A stretch of 64,000 nt of DNA from an uncultured Persicobacter sp. (GCA_947498325.1 CANMKE010000001.1:1-64000); one strand, 5' to 3'. Counted from the stretch's first letter, positions 52,791 through 62,675 are shown. A program made the numbers and translations. Notes: generated by a model from the letters alone, not told the origin.

Positions 52791-53879
52791 ATGGAATTGA
52801 AAAAAGTAGCGTTGAACGATGTGCATGAATCACTGAATGCCAAGATGGTTCCTTTTGCGGGTTATAACATGCCCGTAAGATATTCTTCAGATATTGAAGA
52901 GCACAAAGCAGTGCGGGAGGGCGTAGGCGTTTTTGATGTGTCCCATATGGGGGAATTCATGCTTCGTGGTCCTAAGGCTCTGGACCTTATTCAGCGCGTT
53001 ACCTCAAATGATGCGAGTAAGCTTTTTGACGGCAAAGCGCAATATTCATGCTTGCCAAATAAAGATGGTGGTATTGTTGACGACCTTTTGGTTTATAAAC
53101 TGGCTGATGAACAATATATGCTGGTGGTGAATGCCTCAAATATTGAAAAGGACTGGAACTGGATTTCTTCTTTCAATACTGAAGGTGTACAAATGGAGAA
53201 TATCTCTGAAGGGATGTCTTTGTTTGCTGTACAAGGGCCAAAAGCACTGGAGCTTTGCCAGCGCATTACCAAGCGCGACCTGAGCCAAATGGACTATTAT
53301 ACTTTTGCCATGGATACCATCGGTGGTGTGGAGGATGTCCTTATTTCGGCCACAGGTTATACGGGCGCTGGAGGTTTTGAGCTTTACGTAATGAACGAAG
53401 ATGCAGAAGAACTTTGGGAAGCCATTTTTGAAGCGGGGAAAGATCTTGATGTGAAGCCTATTGGTTTAGGTGCACGCGATACCCTTCGTCTGGAAAAAGG
53501 CTTTTGTCTGTATGGAAATGACATTGACGACACCACTTCGCCACTTGAAGCCGGTTTGGGATGGATCACTAAATTCACCAAAGATTTCACCAATGCGGAA
53601 GCACTTAAAGCACAGAAGGAAGCTGGGGTGAGTCAGCGTTTGGTAGGGTTCATTATGGAAGAAAAGGGTATTCCAAGACAGGGCTACACGATTTTTGATG
53701 CTGAGGATAATGAAATCGGACGAGTAACTTCGGGTTCTATCTCTCCTATGCTTGATAAAGGGATCGGCTTGGGCTATATCACGAAAGGCCATACAAAAGC
53801 AGGTTCTGAGGTGTTTATCGGAGTGCGTAAACGCCGACTGAAAGCCATTGTTGAAAAATTACCTTTGTATAAAGACTAA
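52791..53879 (+). CDS. gcvT: Aminomethyltransferase, glycine cleavage T protein
   Basis: 362 aa, normal length. Key stretches are [17 protein letters not shown] (N-terminal folate domain), [28 protein letters not shown] and the C-terminal barrel [19 protein letters not shown]. It transfers the methylene group from the aminomethylated lipoyl H protein to tetrahydrofolate. gcvP and gcvH are not beside it, so the glycine cleavage genes are scattered in this genome. Monocistronic with its own terminator. Confidence 0.97.
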   Translation: MELKKVALNDVHESLNAKMVPFAGYNMPVRYSSDIEEHKAVREGVGVFDVSHMGEFMLRGPKALDLIQRVTSNDASKLFDGKAQYSCLPNKDGGIVDDLLVYKLADEQYMLVVNASNIEKDWNWISSFNTEGVQMENISEGMSLFAVQGPKALELCQRITKRDLSQMDYYTFAMDTIGGVEDVLISATGYTGAGGFELYVMNEDAEELWEAIFEAGKDLDVKPIGLGARDTLRLEKGFCLYGNDIDDTTSPLEAGLGWITKFTKDFTNAEALKAQKEAGVSQRLVGFIMEEKGIPRQGYTIFDAEDNEIGRVTSGSISPMLDKGIGLGYITKGHTKAGSEVFIGVRKRRLKAIVEKLPLYKD

Positions 53880-53902
53880 TTGTCCTGAGGGCCTAAAAGA
53901 TG

Positions 53903-53935
53903 AAAAGTCGTGATGTTGAGCATCACGACTTTTTT
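53903..53935. terminator. Bidirectional terminator between gcvT and nuoN
   Basis: AAAAGTCGTGATG (53,903-53,915), loop TTGAG, CATCACGACTTTTTT (53,921-53,935). The 9-bp G/C-containing stem is flanked by A and T runs. Confidence 0.93.
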
Positions 53936-53938
53936 ATT

Positions 53939-55423
53939 TTATAAGATAATTTGCGGGGCAAAAAACAAGACCAATAGCGGTATGATGAGGATAATGGTGA
54001 TGATCCCGTAGGACCAGCGCAGCGGAGTAGTGATGACGTTCAGTCGTCGTTCCTCATAGTCATCATCTTCTGGCAGTTGTTTTTGGAAATAGAAGTGATA
54101 GGGCAGCTTAATGTAATAGAACAGCGCAATGACGGTGTTCAGCACACCCGCAATCAGCAGGTACAGATAGATATTCATCCCCGACCTTTCAAACTGCTCC
54201 CAAAAAGCAATAAAGACCATCAATTTGGCATTGAAGCCAGCTGTTGGTGGCAAGCCAGTCAGTGAAATCATCACGATAACCAGCCCTATCCCCCACAAGG
54301 GTAATTTTTTTCCCAATCCATTGAAGTCCGCATAAGTAACCGCAAGCTTTCGGGTTTCAAAATATTGTACCATTCCAAAGGCGGCTAAATTCATGATCCC
54401 ATATACCACAACATAAAACAGGCCAGCATCCCAGGCTGCTTTGTTGGGAATTGCCGCAATGGCGAGCAGGAATCCTGCGTGCGAAACGGACGAATAAGCC
54501 AGCATTCTTTTGACATCTTTCTGCCACAACGCCAGCAAGTTTCCGATAGTCATGGACATGATCGCCACAATGCCAATCAGCAAGGTTAAAGAAGGGCTAT
54601 TCAGGGCGTTGAAAGGTTGAAGAATCTGCACAAGATTTACCAGACAAAAGAACACCGCAATTTTTGGCAGAGTACTGAAAAATGCCGCCACGGGTGTTGG
54701 TGCATGCTGGTACACATCATCCACCCAGGGGTGCAAGGGTACTGCTGTAATTTTAAATAACAGTCCACAGGTGGCCAGAAAAACGGCAAATGCCAAAATG
54801 GGTGTTGGCACATCGGTAAGGTGTAACCAAAACTGCGGGTTGGAAAGGCTGAGTGTGCCTGTCAGTCCATATAGCAGCGACATCCCATAGACGGTCATGG
54901 CGGAGGCCACAGCACCAAAAAGCAAATACTTAATCGCTGATTGTTGGCCCTCTTTATGCTGATTGAAGGCCGTCAGGCCATAGGCAGAGAAGGAAAGTAA
55001 TTCTACCGCAAGGTAGATCATCAATAAGCTCTCTGACATCAGCAGGGTAGAGCCGCCGAGTAAAATGGCGACCGTCAGGATCCAGTATTCGTGGTGTTGG
55101 TTGTTATGCCCCGTGACGTGAATGGCACTCAGGTGCAGCACACACAGGTACAAACCACCAATGAGCAGCTTACCATAAATGGCAAAATCATTCAGTGAAA
55201 TCATCCCTGAGAAACCAATATTAAAGGATTCTCCCAGCTGATAAAATGCGGCCAGCAGATAAGCGATGCCCCCAATCCAGCAACAGAGGATAGACCAGCC
55301 ATTGTTTTTTTTCCACGGACTGATGCTCAGCAGCGTCAAAAAAACAATCGTCAGCACTAAAATCGACTCCGGAAGAATCATCGGCAGGGCATCGATGATT
55401 TTATTTAAAACGTCAACGTTCAT
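53939..55423 (-). CDS. nuoN: NADH-quinone oxidoreductase subunit N
   Basis: 494 aa, about 14 membrane helices, of the antiporter-like NuoN/ND2 family. Conserved parts include LLMSESLLMIYLAVELLSFSAYGL (with the key Glu) and LFKITAVPLHPWVDDVYQHAPTPV, where Lys and the HPWxxD loop belong to the proton channel. It is the last of a two-gene unit with nuoM (10-nt gap). The rest of complex I is not in this window. Confidence 0.95.
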   Translation of the reverse strand: MNVDVLNKIIDALPMILPESILVLTIVFLTLLSISPWKKNNGWSILCCWIGGIAYLLAAFYQLGESFNIGFSGMISLNDFAIYGKLLIGGLYLCVLHLSAIHVTGHNNQHHEYWILTVAILLGGSTLLMSESLLMIYLAVELLSFSAYGLTAFNQHKEGQQSAIKYLLFGAVASAMTVYGMSLLYGLTGTLSLSNPQFWLHLTDVPTPILAFAVFLATCGLLFKITAVPLHPWVDDVYQHAPTPVAAFFSTLPKIAVFFCLVNLVQILQPFNALNSPSLTLLIGIVAIMSMTIGNLLALWQKDVKRMLAYSSVSHAGFLLAIAAIPNKAAWDAGLFYVVVYGIMNLAAFGMVQYFETRKLAVTYADFNGLGKKLPLWGIGLVIVMISLTGLPPTAGFNAKLMVFIAFWEQFERSGMNIYLYLLIAGVLNTVIALFYYIKLPYHFYFQKQLPEDDDYEERRLNVITTPLRWSYGIITIILIIPLLVLFFAPQIIL

Positions 55424-55433
55424 AAATCAGCCA

Positions 55434-57149
55434 TTAAGCCCCCATCACCAAGTGCACCCAGGCAGCAACACTGCCATTGATCAGGTCTAACAGTAATGAA
55501 GGGAATATTCCGAATAGTAATGCGCAAACGACCAGCGGTGTCATTACGATATATTCTTTCAGGGTCATGTCGGTCATCTGCACTTCCCAGGCGGCTTTTC
55601 TTACAAAGTATTTACCGAAAAACATCCGCTGTAAGGTCCACAGATAATAAGCGGCGCCAAGCAACAAACCAAGCAGTGAAACGATGGCCATCCAACGTGG
55701 GATTAGCCCATTGATGCCCTGAGAGGAGAACGCACCAAGGAATACGAACACCTCTGCAATAAATCCTGAAAAAGCAGGCAGGCCGAGTGATGCAAAGAAA
55801 CCGATAATCACGAAGGTGGTGAAGTACGGTAATTTTTGGGCAAGGCCGCTGTAATTTTCAATCATCCTGTCGTGGGTACGGTCGTAAATGAAACCTGCAA
55901 TTAGGAAAAGCAGGGCAGAAATCAGTCCGTGACTGAACATCTGATAAATAGCACCACTGACCCCTTCAGCCGTTCCTGAGGCAAGGCCAAGCAGCACAAA
56001 TCCCATATGTGAAACCGACGAATAAGCAATGAGTTGTTTAAGGTCTTTTTGCGCCAATGCATTCATGGCACCGTATATGATCGACAGCATCCCCATAAAA
56101 CCAACGAGCCAGGCCCAGTGAATAGCGGCATCAGGGAAAATGGAATAAGCTGTTCTGAGTAAACCGTAACCACCAATTTTCAGCAGGATACCCGCAAGCA
56201 CAACAGATACAGGCGTTGGAGCTTCAACGTGCGCATCAGGCAGCCAGGTATGGAAAGGAACCATCGGCAGTTTAATGCCAAAGCCAATGAAAAGCAGTAA
56301 AAATGCCCACAGGCGATAGCTCAGCCCGAGCAGGGTTGCGGAATTTCCCAGCGTGAAAATCGCCGAAGGAATGAAGTTGGCCCCGTCCATCATGTGTACA
56401 AGGTTGAAACTTCGGACCATTTGCTGCGAAGGAATCAGCTGATTGCTCAACGCTTGCTGAACTTTCAGCAGGGTGGCCGAATCTACACTTTTAAAATCCT
56501 GTGCCCAACCCATTGCCACAGCGGTCATGTGTGGGTCGATGACCGAACTGTACAGGCCAATCATGACCAGTAAAATAAGGACTGAACCAAAGAGGGTATA
56601 AAGGAAAAACTTGATGGCGGCATATTCTCGGCGCGGCCCTCCCCAAATACCGATCAAAAAGTACATCGGCAACAGCATGAATTCAAAGAATACATAAAAG
56701 AGGAAGAAATCCAGGGCCACAAAACAGCCCATAATAGTGCTCGAAAGCAGCAACATCAGGGCGTAATATCCTTTGGTCTGCTGCTTAATGCCCCAACTGC
56801 CATAAACAGCAAGGAACATGACCAGCGCACTCAGCAGGATCATGGCGATATTGATCCCGTCGATGCCAACAAAATACTGTACAGACAATTGCCCCAAGCT
56901 GCCAAGCTTGAGGTGTATCCAGTCGTACTGTTCGACGAACTGATAACCACTGATCTGGTTCACGCCAATTGGGGCATCTTTACCCGAAAGGTAATTCCCA
57001 AGCATGAGCAGTGAAAGCAGTAACTGTACACCAACGCCTGCCAGGGCCAAAGGGCGATAGAGCAGGTCTTTAGATTTCGGAATGAAAAGCAATACTACCG
57101 CAAATACAAGCGGCAGAAATACCATCAGGCTGATTAAATGTGCAATCAT
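55434..57149 (-). CDS. nuoM: NADH-quinone oxidoreductase subunit M
   Basis: 571 aa, about 14 membrane helices. Typical motifs: FFLFYVFFEFMLLPMYFLIG (conserved Glu), GFGIKLPMVPFHTWLPDAHV (channel Lys and HTWLPDAH) and AQKDLKQLIAYSSVSHMGFV. It forms a proton-pumping module of complex I with nuoN downstream. Somewhat longer than the ~500-aa E. coli protein, mainly through loops near 200-260. Upstream is a histidine kinase, not nuoL. Confidence 0.95.
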   Translation of the reverse strand: MIAHLISLMVFLPLVFAVVLLFIPKSKDLLYRPLALAGVGVQLLLSLLMLGNYLSGKDAPIGVNQISGYQFVEQYDWIHLKLGSLGQLSVQYFVGIDGINIAMILLSALVMFLAVYGSWGIKQQTKGYYALMLLLSSTIMGCFVALDFFLFYVFFEFMLLPMYFLIGIWGGPRREYAAIKFFLYTLFGSVLILLVMIGLYSSVIDPHMTAVAMGWAQDFKSVDSATLLKVQQALSNQLIPSQQMVRSFNLVHMMDGANFIPSAIFTLGNSATLLGLSYRLWAFLLLFIGFGIKLPMVPFHTWLPDAHVEAPTPVSVVLAGILLKIGGYGLLRTAYSIFPDAAIHWAWLVGFMGMLSIIYGAMNALAQKDLKQLIAYSSVSHMGFVLLGLASGTAEGVSGAIYQMFSHGLISALLFLIAGFIYDRTHDRMIENYSGLAQKLPYFTTFVIIGFFASLGLPAFSGFIAEVFVFLGAFSSQGINGLIPRWMAIVSLLGLLLGAAYYLWTLQRMFFGKYFVRKAAWEVQMTDMTLKEYIVMTPLVVCALLFGIFPSLLLDLINGSVAAWVHLVMGA

Positions 57150-57360
57150 AGAAAGCGGGTCAATCGTGATGTGATTGTTGAAAATTGTAAGAAAGCGAAA
57201 TTAAGAGGTAGGTATGAAAAATACTATTATTCAGCTTAATTCCTGTTCAAGATCATGAGGCATCTAACAATAGAGCGCATGATTGTTGTTAAATTAATGA
57301 AAATAGGAAGAATAAATGATCCGCTGCCCGACAAGTATTGCAGTAAAAGCCATAAAAATG

Positions 57361-59466
57361 CTATTTATGGGCCACTTGCTCGGGAAGTTGCGCAGGCTGC
57401 GTCGGAAGTTCGCTGACTTTGGCTTTGGGTAAAGTAAAGCTGAAAGTCGTGCCCTGATCCTCAACACTCTCGAACCAGATTTTTCCTTTGTTCTGTTCCA
57501 CAAATTCCTTGCAGAGAATCAGTCCAAGGCCCGTGCCCTTTTCATTGCCAGTCCCCATGGTAGAATGTTTCTCTCCGAGGATAAACAGCTTTGACTGTAC
57601 TGATTTGGGAATACCGACACCATTGTCCCGCACAGCAATCACCACGTCATGATCCCGTTCGGTAATGGTCGTGTAAATTTCACCCTCTTTTTTAGTGAAC
57701 TTCAGGGCATTGGAAATCAGGTTGCGGAGCACGGTATCAATACATTTGATGTCAGCAAAAACACTGACCGAAGCCGTGGGCCCTTTTTTCAGCTGAATAT
57801 TTTTATTGGTTGCCGTATTGCCAAGCAAGCGGTGGTTTTTATCCACCAGCTCCTGAATGGAAAATACCTCTGGCGTTATCTGAATGGCCCCCGTTTGTGA
57901 TCGTGCCCATATTAGCAGGTTTTCCAGCAAACCCAATAGGTTTTCGAGGGAGCCGTCGAGATCTTTGGCCAACATCTTGATTTCATCTATGCTCAGGTGT
58001 TCTGGGTGATTCATCAGAATATTGGAGAACGACCTGAGGCTGTGCAGCGGACCTTTAACATCGTGGGAAATGATGGAAAAGAACTTGTCTTTGGTTTGGT
58101 TCAGCGCCTCAAGCTGTGCGTTTTTTCTTTCAATTTCCTTATTATGGGCGAGCAGAATTTTACTGTGCTTGTTTTTCCCCATAACCACCAGCGAAACCCC
58201 TGAAATGATCATCACCAGAATGATACAAATACCAATGAAGATCATCAGCTGAAAGTTTTTCTCCTTTTCCATCACCCGCTGATCTTTTTCAGCCTTGGCA
58301 ATTTTGAGCTTCATTTCATCGATTTTCGTCTTGGATTCAAGCTCTGCAATCAGTCCATTTTGCGTCTCAGAATTAATCAGCAAAGTGATCTCCCATTGTT
58401 TCTCCAATGCCGACTGCGCTTTGGGATAATCCTTCAGCTCCTTATAAACTTCTGCAAGCAATTCATAGCCATCCCGAAGGGTGTATTTGAGGTTTTTCGC
58501 CCAGCCAATCTGTAAAGCTTCACGGATTTTACCAATGGCCTGATTATTCAGGTTGGTGTCCTCATAGTTGTTTTTTGCCTGTTGTCTGAAGCTGTATTCT
58601 CCCATCAGTAACAGGTTGGCCGCTAAAGCGGTGCTGTCATTGGCCAGCCGTTCGTATTCTTGTGCTTTTGCCAGATACACCAAGGCCATGCCGTAGCTTC
58701 CCTTTTTTGCAAAAGTTTTTCCGAGACTTTGCTGGCTGTCATAAATGCCTTTGGCAAGATTATATTCCTCCGCGACCTGCAAACTCTTTTTCAGGTAGGT
58801 TTCGGCATTGTTTTCTTCATTGATTCTCAGTAGGGCATTGCCAATTTCAAGAAAAGACTTCGCTACCAGCCGATTTGGGAGTGCCTTCACAACAGTAACG
58901 TTTAGATCTTGGGTGTGGAGTTTCTGAAGGCTGTTGGCCAATTCAAGGGTAACTTCCCGGTTACCGAGCATTGATTCAACACTTAACAGCAGCCCCATCA
59001 TCTCTCGTTCGTAATAAAGGTCGCCAATTGCCTGGGCAAGCGTAAGGCCGTTTTCAAAAAAGCCCTTCGCTCGGCTATAGTCCTCTATTCCCTGAGAAAT
59101 TAATCCTTGTGTTTTTCTGGTGATAATCAGCCCGAGGGTGTCTTTGGCACCAAGGTTATACTCCGCCGCATCCTGACAATGCTTGAGCTCGTCAATCTTG
59201 TAATTCTGATAAAATGAAGCAAGGCTCATGTAAGGAAGGGCCCGACCCATTCGCTTTTTATTGCCTTCGGATTCCGCCTGCAGCCAGGCGCTTTCTGCCG
59301 CACGATAGGCGAAATTCGGTTCGTCATGAACCATCTTCTCGGCCAGGTTGATTTTGGCGTCAAAGCTCAACTGGTTCAGACTATCCATTGATATCGGTTG
59401 AGCATCAAGGGAACTGAAGGCGGTTAGGCTTAAAAAAAACAGTAGATATATGAGGGTTGACTTCAT
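57361..59466 (-). CDS. TPR-sensor histidine kinase
   Basis: 701 aa. A signal peptide (about 1-22) is followed by a periplasmic TPR region (about 40-360), a short coiled coil, one membrane helix (about 405-430; IGICIILVMIISGVSLVVM), HisKA with the phospho-His in FFSIISHDVKGPLHSL (about 467), and HATPase_c with NALKFT, DNGVGIP and GTGLGLILC. No receiver domain, and no response regulator gene is adjacent, so it is an orphan. Bacteroidota have many TPR kinases of this plan; the signal is unknown. Confidence 0.92.
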   Translation of the reverse strand: MKSTLIYLLFFLSLTAFSSLDAQPISMDSLNQLSFDAKINLAEKMVHDEPNFAYRAAESAWLQAESEGNKKRMGRALPYMSLASFYQNYKIDELKHCQDAAEYNLGAKDTLGLIITRKTQGLISQGIEDYSRAKGFFENGLTLAQAIGDLYYEREMMGLLLSVESMLGNREVTLELANSLQKLHTQDLNVTVVKALPNRLVAKSFLEIGNALLRINEENNAETYLKKSLQVAEEYNLAKGIYDSQQSLGKTFAKKGSYGMALVYLAKAQEYERLANDSTALAANLLLMGEYSFRQQAKNNYEDTNLNNQAIGKIREALQIGWAKNLKYTLRDGYELLAEVYKELKDYPKAQSALEKQWEITLLINSETQNGLIAELESKTKIDEMKLKIAKAEKDQRVMEKEKNFQLMIFIGICIILVMIISGVSLVVMGKNKHSKILLAHNKEIERKNAQLEALNQTKDKFFSIISHDVKGPLHSLRSFSNILMNHPEHLSIDEIKMLAKDLDGSLENLLGLLENLLIWARSQTGAIQITPEVFSIQELVDKNHRLLGNTATNKNIQLKKGPTASVSVFADIKCIDTVLRNLISNALKFTKKEGEIYTTITERDHDVVIAVRDNGVGIPKSVQSKLFILGEKHSTMGTGNEKGTGLGLILCKEFVEQNKGKIWFESVEDQGTTFSFTLPKAKVSELPTQPAQLPEQVAHK

Positions 59467-59615
59467 TAATTAAGATTGAAAAATCGCAAAAATCATCTTG
59501 GTAAAGTTACTTTAATTTTTTGCGAAATCTGATTTTTGCGGATGCTTTTTTGTTCTCATTTCAACATAAATGTGTCATAATTGAGGGTAGGCGATTGACT
59601 TCAAGGGCTTTTCTC

Positions 59616-59647
59616 TTTTGGGCGGTTTAAAAAAATGTTTATCTTTG
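59616..59647 (+). promoter_or_regulatory. greA promoter, Bacteroidota type
   Basis: TTTTG (59,616-59,620), 19 bp, TATCTTTG (59,640-59,647). An exact match to TTTG-N19-TAnnTTTG. Transcription should begin near 59,653, giving a leader of about 137 nt. Confidence 0.8.
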
Positions 59648-59731
59648 TTAGCGTTAAGGGGGAATGCCTGTAGCTTGATCGGCCGATTTGCTTTCGGTAT
59701 TTGGCTTGCGCATGTACATTTCCCGATCTGC

Positions 59732-59766
59732 AACGATCTCACTTAGGGGTCGTTATTCTTTTTTTT
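59732..59766 (+). terminator. Terminator inside greA leader (attenuator or sRNA end)
   Basis: AACGATCTC (59,732-59,740), loop ACTTA, GGGGTCGTT (59,746-59,754), then a T-rich tract to 59,766. All nine pairs form, counting G-U. It lies between the greA promoter and its ATG at 59,790. Confidence 0.7.
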
Positions 59767-59789
59767 AATAAAATCGGATCAATTAAAAG

Positions 59790-60263
59790 ATGAGTAATAT
59801 ATCATACTATACCGAAGAGGGCCTTCAGCGCCTAAAAGATGAATTGCGTGACTTGAAATTACGTGGCCGTGCCGACATCGCACAGCAAATTGCAGAAGCA
59901 CGTGACAAGGGTGATTTGAGTGAAAATGCAGAATATGATGCTGCTAAGGATGCTCAGGGGCACCTTGAGGCTAAAATCGCACAGTTGGAAAATGTTGTTG
60001 CCAATGCACGTGTGATCCGCCAGTCGGATATCGATACTTCAAAAGTTTCCATCCTTTCAACGGTAAAAATCAAGAACCTGAAAAACGGAATGGAAGTGAA
60101 ATACACTTTGGTTTCCGAAGAAGAGGCGAACCTTAAGCAGGGGAAAATTTCCATCAAGTCGCCTATCGGTAAAGGTTTGGTAGGTAAGAAGGTTGGGGAA
60201 GTTGCTGAGGTAACTGCTCCAGCAGGAAAAATGAATTTTGAAGTGCTTGAAATTACCATGTAA
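59790..60263 (+). CDS. greA: Transcription elongation factor GreA
   Basis: 157 aa. The N-terminal coiled coil (about 1-78) includes ARDKGDLSENAEYDAAKDAQG, with the acidic tip residues D and E that reach the RNA polymerase active site. The C-terminal FKBP-like domain has SPIGKGLVGKKVGEVAEV. GreA rescues backtracked polymerase by stimulating RNA cleavage. Preceded by a consensus promoter and a leader terminator; the HIT gene follows 21 nt downstream. Confidence 0.97.
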   Translation: MSNISYYTEEGLQRLKDELRDLKLRGRADIAQQIAEARDKGDLSENAEYDAAKDAQGHLEAKIAQLENVVANARVIRQSDIDTSKVSILSTVKIKNLKNGMEVKYTLVSEEEANLKQGKISIKSPIGKGLVGKKVGEVAEVTAPAGKMNFEVLEITM

Positions 60264-60284
60264 TTGACTTAAATCATCAGGACT

Positions 60285-60677
60285 ATGGCCACGATATTCA
60301 CCAAAATTATTGAGCGTGAAATTCCCGCTCAGATTGTAGCAGAAGACGATAAGCACATTGCTTTTTTGGATATTAACCCTTTAGTGGAAGGGCACACGTT
60401 GGTGGTGCCGAAAGCAGAAGTGGATTATATCTACGATATGGCTGATGAGGATTACCTGGCGCTTCAGGCATTTGCCAAGAAAGTGGCCAAAGCGGTGAAA
60501 GCCGGTATCCCTTGTCTGCGGGTAGGTGTGGCAGTGATTGGTCTTGAAGTGCCCCATACCCATATTCATTTGGTTCCTTTGAATAAAATGGATGATATTA
60601 ATTTCAGCAGGAAAAAACTGAACCCTTCAGCAGCTGAGCTTGCTGCCGCTGCAGATAAAATCAGGGAGAAGATGTAA
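60285..60677 (+). CDS. HIT-family nucleotide hydrolase
   Basis: 130 aa. The histidine triad HTHIHLVPL is near residues 96-104, with the family N-terminus IFTKIIEREIPAQIVAEDD. Such proteins hydrolyse nucleoside phosphoramidates or AMP conjugates (Hint-like). It shares a transcript with greA and ends at a strong terminator. This greA-HIT pairing is common in Bacteroidota. Confidence 0.93.
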   Translation: MATIFTKIIEREIPAQIVAEDDKHIAFLDINPLVEGHTLVVPKAEVDYIYDMADEDYLALQAFAKKVAKAVKAGIPCLRVGVAVIGLEVPHTHIHLVPLNKMDDINFSRKKLNPSAAELAAAADKIREKM

Positions 60678-60715
60678 AGATGTAATGGCCTGCGGGCATG
60701 AATTCAATAGATAAA

Positions 60716-60757
60716 AATAAGGCTGTTCCAATTTTTTTTGGAGCAGCCTTATTTTTT
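60716..60757. terminator. Bidirectional terminator after greA-HIT unit
   Basis: Arms AATAAGGCTGTTCCA (60,716-60,730) and TGGAGCAGCCTTATT (60,739-60,753) with one G-U, an 8-nt T-rich loop, and a T run after. Confidence 0.92.
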
Positions 60758-61364
60758 ATAGTCCTGTAATACTTTGCGCAGCGCCATGCTGGTTGAAATC
60801 ATCGACCAGCGCACGGATCTTCTTTTTTCGGATCGCTCGCCAAATTAAAGAAGACAAACCCACCGTGGCTCCCATATATAACATCGGGGAGGTCCGGTAC
60901 TGCGCCGTTTTCCCTTCAATATTATTGGTCGTAACGGTATGTAAGATGCCTGAAGCGATCAGGCCTGCGCCAAGAAGAATGCTGGCGGTTTCAGCGGTTT
61001 TCAGTCGGTGAATCTGACGGTAGTAATGCGCGTATTGTTCCTGTTTGCCCGTGGCCTGTTCAAGCATAACAACACTTGCGGGTTGAAATTTTTGCTCACC
61101 TTGTTTTATAAATATTTGATTTTCAGATAGGCCTGAAGTGGCGATCGCAAATGGGTTAAGCGTTACTTCTTGAAATTTTCGGTGGTAGATTGCTATTTTT
61201 TCACTGTTTTTTGGTGGGCTTAGGGCTAAAAGGCTACTTTTTTTCTTTTTTTCTTGAATTTGGTACTGACTTTGATACGCATTATCGAAGTGCAGATACG
61301 CTTGCGAAAAGGCGGTTTGGCTGATCAGTAGTAAACACAGCACTTTGAACAGTCGGGACGTCAT
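60756..61364 (-). CDS. Secreted/membrane hypothetical protein, 202 aa
   Basis: A signal peptide (about 1-20, ending TAFSQ) is followed by a soluble Lys-rich part and two hydrophobic helices (about 128-147, ASILLGAGLIASGILHTV, and about 163-178, MLYMGATVGLSSLIW). The end is basic (RAIRKKKIRALVDDF). No family recognised. Possibly an envelope protein. Convergent with the HIT gene. Confidence 0.65.
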   Translation of the reverse strand: MTSRLFKVLCLLLISQTAFSQAYLHFDNAYQSQYQIQEKKKKSSLLALSPPKNSEKIAIYHRKFQEVTLNPFAIATSGLSENQIFIKQGEQKFQPASVVMLEQATGKQEQYAHYYRQIHRLKTAETASILLGAGLIASGILHTVTTNNIEGKTAQYRTSPMLYMGATVGLSSLIWRAIRKKKIRALVDDFNQHGAAQSITGL

Positions 61365-61500
61365 GGAAGGAGATGTTTTTAGGGATAATAGGTTTGGTGG
61401 TTGAAATAACTAAAAAATAAGCCAAAATCGAAATATTATTCCTTGAATATTCTTTTTGGCGGGTGTTAAATTCTGCAAATATTGCCTACTTAAGAATGAT

Positions 61501-61881
61501 ATGATAATAAAGAAGTCTACCTGCTTATTGATATGCCTCTTCATTTGCATTGACCTGTTCATCGCTTTCGAGCTGAAGGTGATTCAGGATGTGGAAATGC
61601 GGCAACAGGATTGGCACGGCACCAATCAGCCGATTGTGCGCAAAGGGGTGGCTTATTGGGGGCACATTGCTTTCACAACGATCGAAGGGCAGATTACATC
61701 ATTGCAAAGTGCCATGGTCGATCACTTTGTAGATCTGTTTGAATTTGGAGAAGAACAGCCTGCCACTTCAAGCCTTCAACAAAAAGATACCGCTGTTCAG
61801 CAGCCTGCTACACCTCCAACCGTTCCCGCCCAAACTCATCAGTTTCCATTTGTTGGTAGAAAGAATGCTGCCGTTGATTGA
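61501..61881 (+). CDS. Hypothetical protein with N-terminal anchor, 126 aa
   Basis: 126 aa from the ATG at 61,501; an upstream ATG at 61,456 would bury the signal-like segment. A hydrophobic helix (about 5-23, STCLLICLFICIDLFIAF) is followed by a soluble part and a Gln/Pro/Thr-rich C-terminus (QQPATPPTVPAQTHQ). Probably membrane-anchored or exported. No family recognised; neighbours give no clue. Confidence 0.55.
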   Translation: MIIKKSTCLLICLFICIDLFIAFELKVIQDVEMRQQDWHGTNQPIVRKGVAYWGHIAFTTIEGQITSLQSAMVDHFVDLFEFGEEQPATSSLQQKDTAVQQPATPPTVPAQTHQFPFVGRKNAAVD

Positions 61882-61942
61882 TTTTTCATGATCATTTACT
61901 GCTGATTGTCGTCCTTCATAATGTCATTAAAACGTGAATGTT

Positions 61943-62623
61943 ATGAATCAGATAAAATTGAAAAAATCCATTGGGCTTGCATTTTTATTGTTTGCAATAA
62001 GCTTTTCGGGAATAGCACAGCCCCACCATCAGCAGGTTAAAAAGAAAGAGATGAGGGCTTTCCTGAAAAATGAGGTGATGCCTGTGATGAAAGATGCCAG
62101 AAAGGCATTCGATGCCAAACTGAGTGCCAAGGAACAGAAAGAAATTGCACAATACCGACAGGAGCTTGAGGCGCTGAAAGCGAAAGGAAAAAAGCTGAGG
62201 GCAGAACTACCGGCTAAGCATAGCGAAAATTTTGAGTTGCCTTCATCGGCACAGCGACAAGCTATGCGTGAGCTGGAAAAATCCAAGCGGGAAATTATGC
62301 AAGGTGTTTGGGAGATTGCCGACCGACATGAACAGGATTTGGATCAGGTATTGGTAAGCCTTGAGCCCAAGCTGAAAGAATGGCATGAGAAAATGATGGA
62401 AGAAGACGGCAGGAGAACAGGCGCGCAGCAAATTAAAGGAACACCTGCTACGGAATCCAAAGGCAAGAAAAAAGGGCAGAAGCCCAATAAAAAAGCCAAG
62501 CATATGCGTCCACATCATGGCGGGCCAATGGGCATGCTGAACAATGGCGCGAAGTTTTTGCTGATGGACCCCGACCATATGAAAGAAGCACCTATGCCAC
62601 CTATGGAGATGGACGAGGAATAG
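61943..62623 (+). CDS. Periplasmic helical protein, Spy-like in composition
   Basis: 226 aa from the ATG at 61,943; an ATG lies 9 nt upstream. A signal peptide (about 1-25, ending FSGIAQ) precedes a long charged helical body (about 30-150, rich in Lys/Glu/Met) and a basic, Gly/Met/His-rich tail (KKKGQKPNKKAKHMRPHHGG). It resembles Spy/CpxP-type periplasmic chaperones in composition, but the LTxxQ motif was not found. His/Met content might bind metal. Function uncertain. Confidence 0.6.
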   Translation: MNQIKLKKSIGLAFLLFAISFSGIAQPHHQQVKKKEMRAFLKNEVMPVMKDARKAFDAKLSAKEQKEIAQYRQELEALKAKGKKLRAELPAKHSENFELPSSAQRQAMRELEKSKREIMQGVWEIADRHEQDLDQVLVSLEPKLKEWHEKMMEEDGRRTGAQQIKGTPATESKGKKKGQKPNKKAKHMRPHHGGPMGMLNNGAKFLLMDPDHMKEAPMPPMEMDEE

Positions 62624-62675
62624 ATTTATTGCTGACGTGTTGCCGCCAGCGGAACAATTTTTGAAACACACTTTC

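Noticed and set aside
61943-62623. Firm call as Spy/CpxP chaperone
   Set aside because: Composition is similar but the LTxxQ motif was not found.
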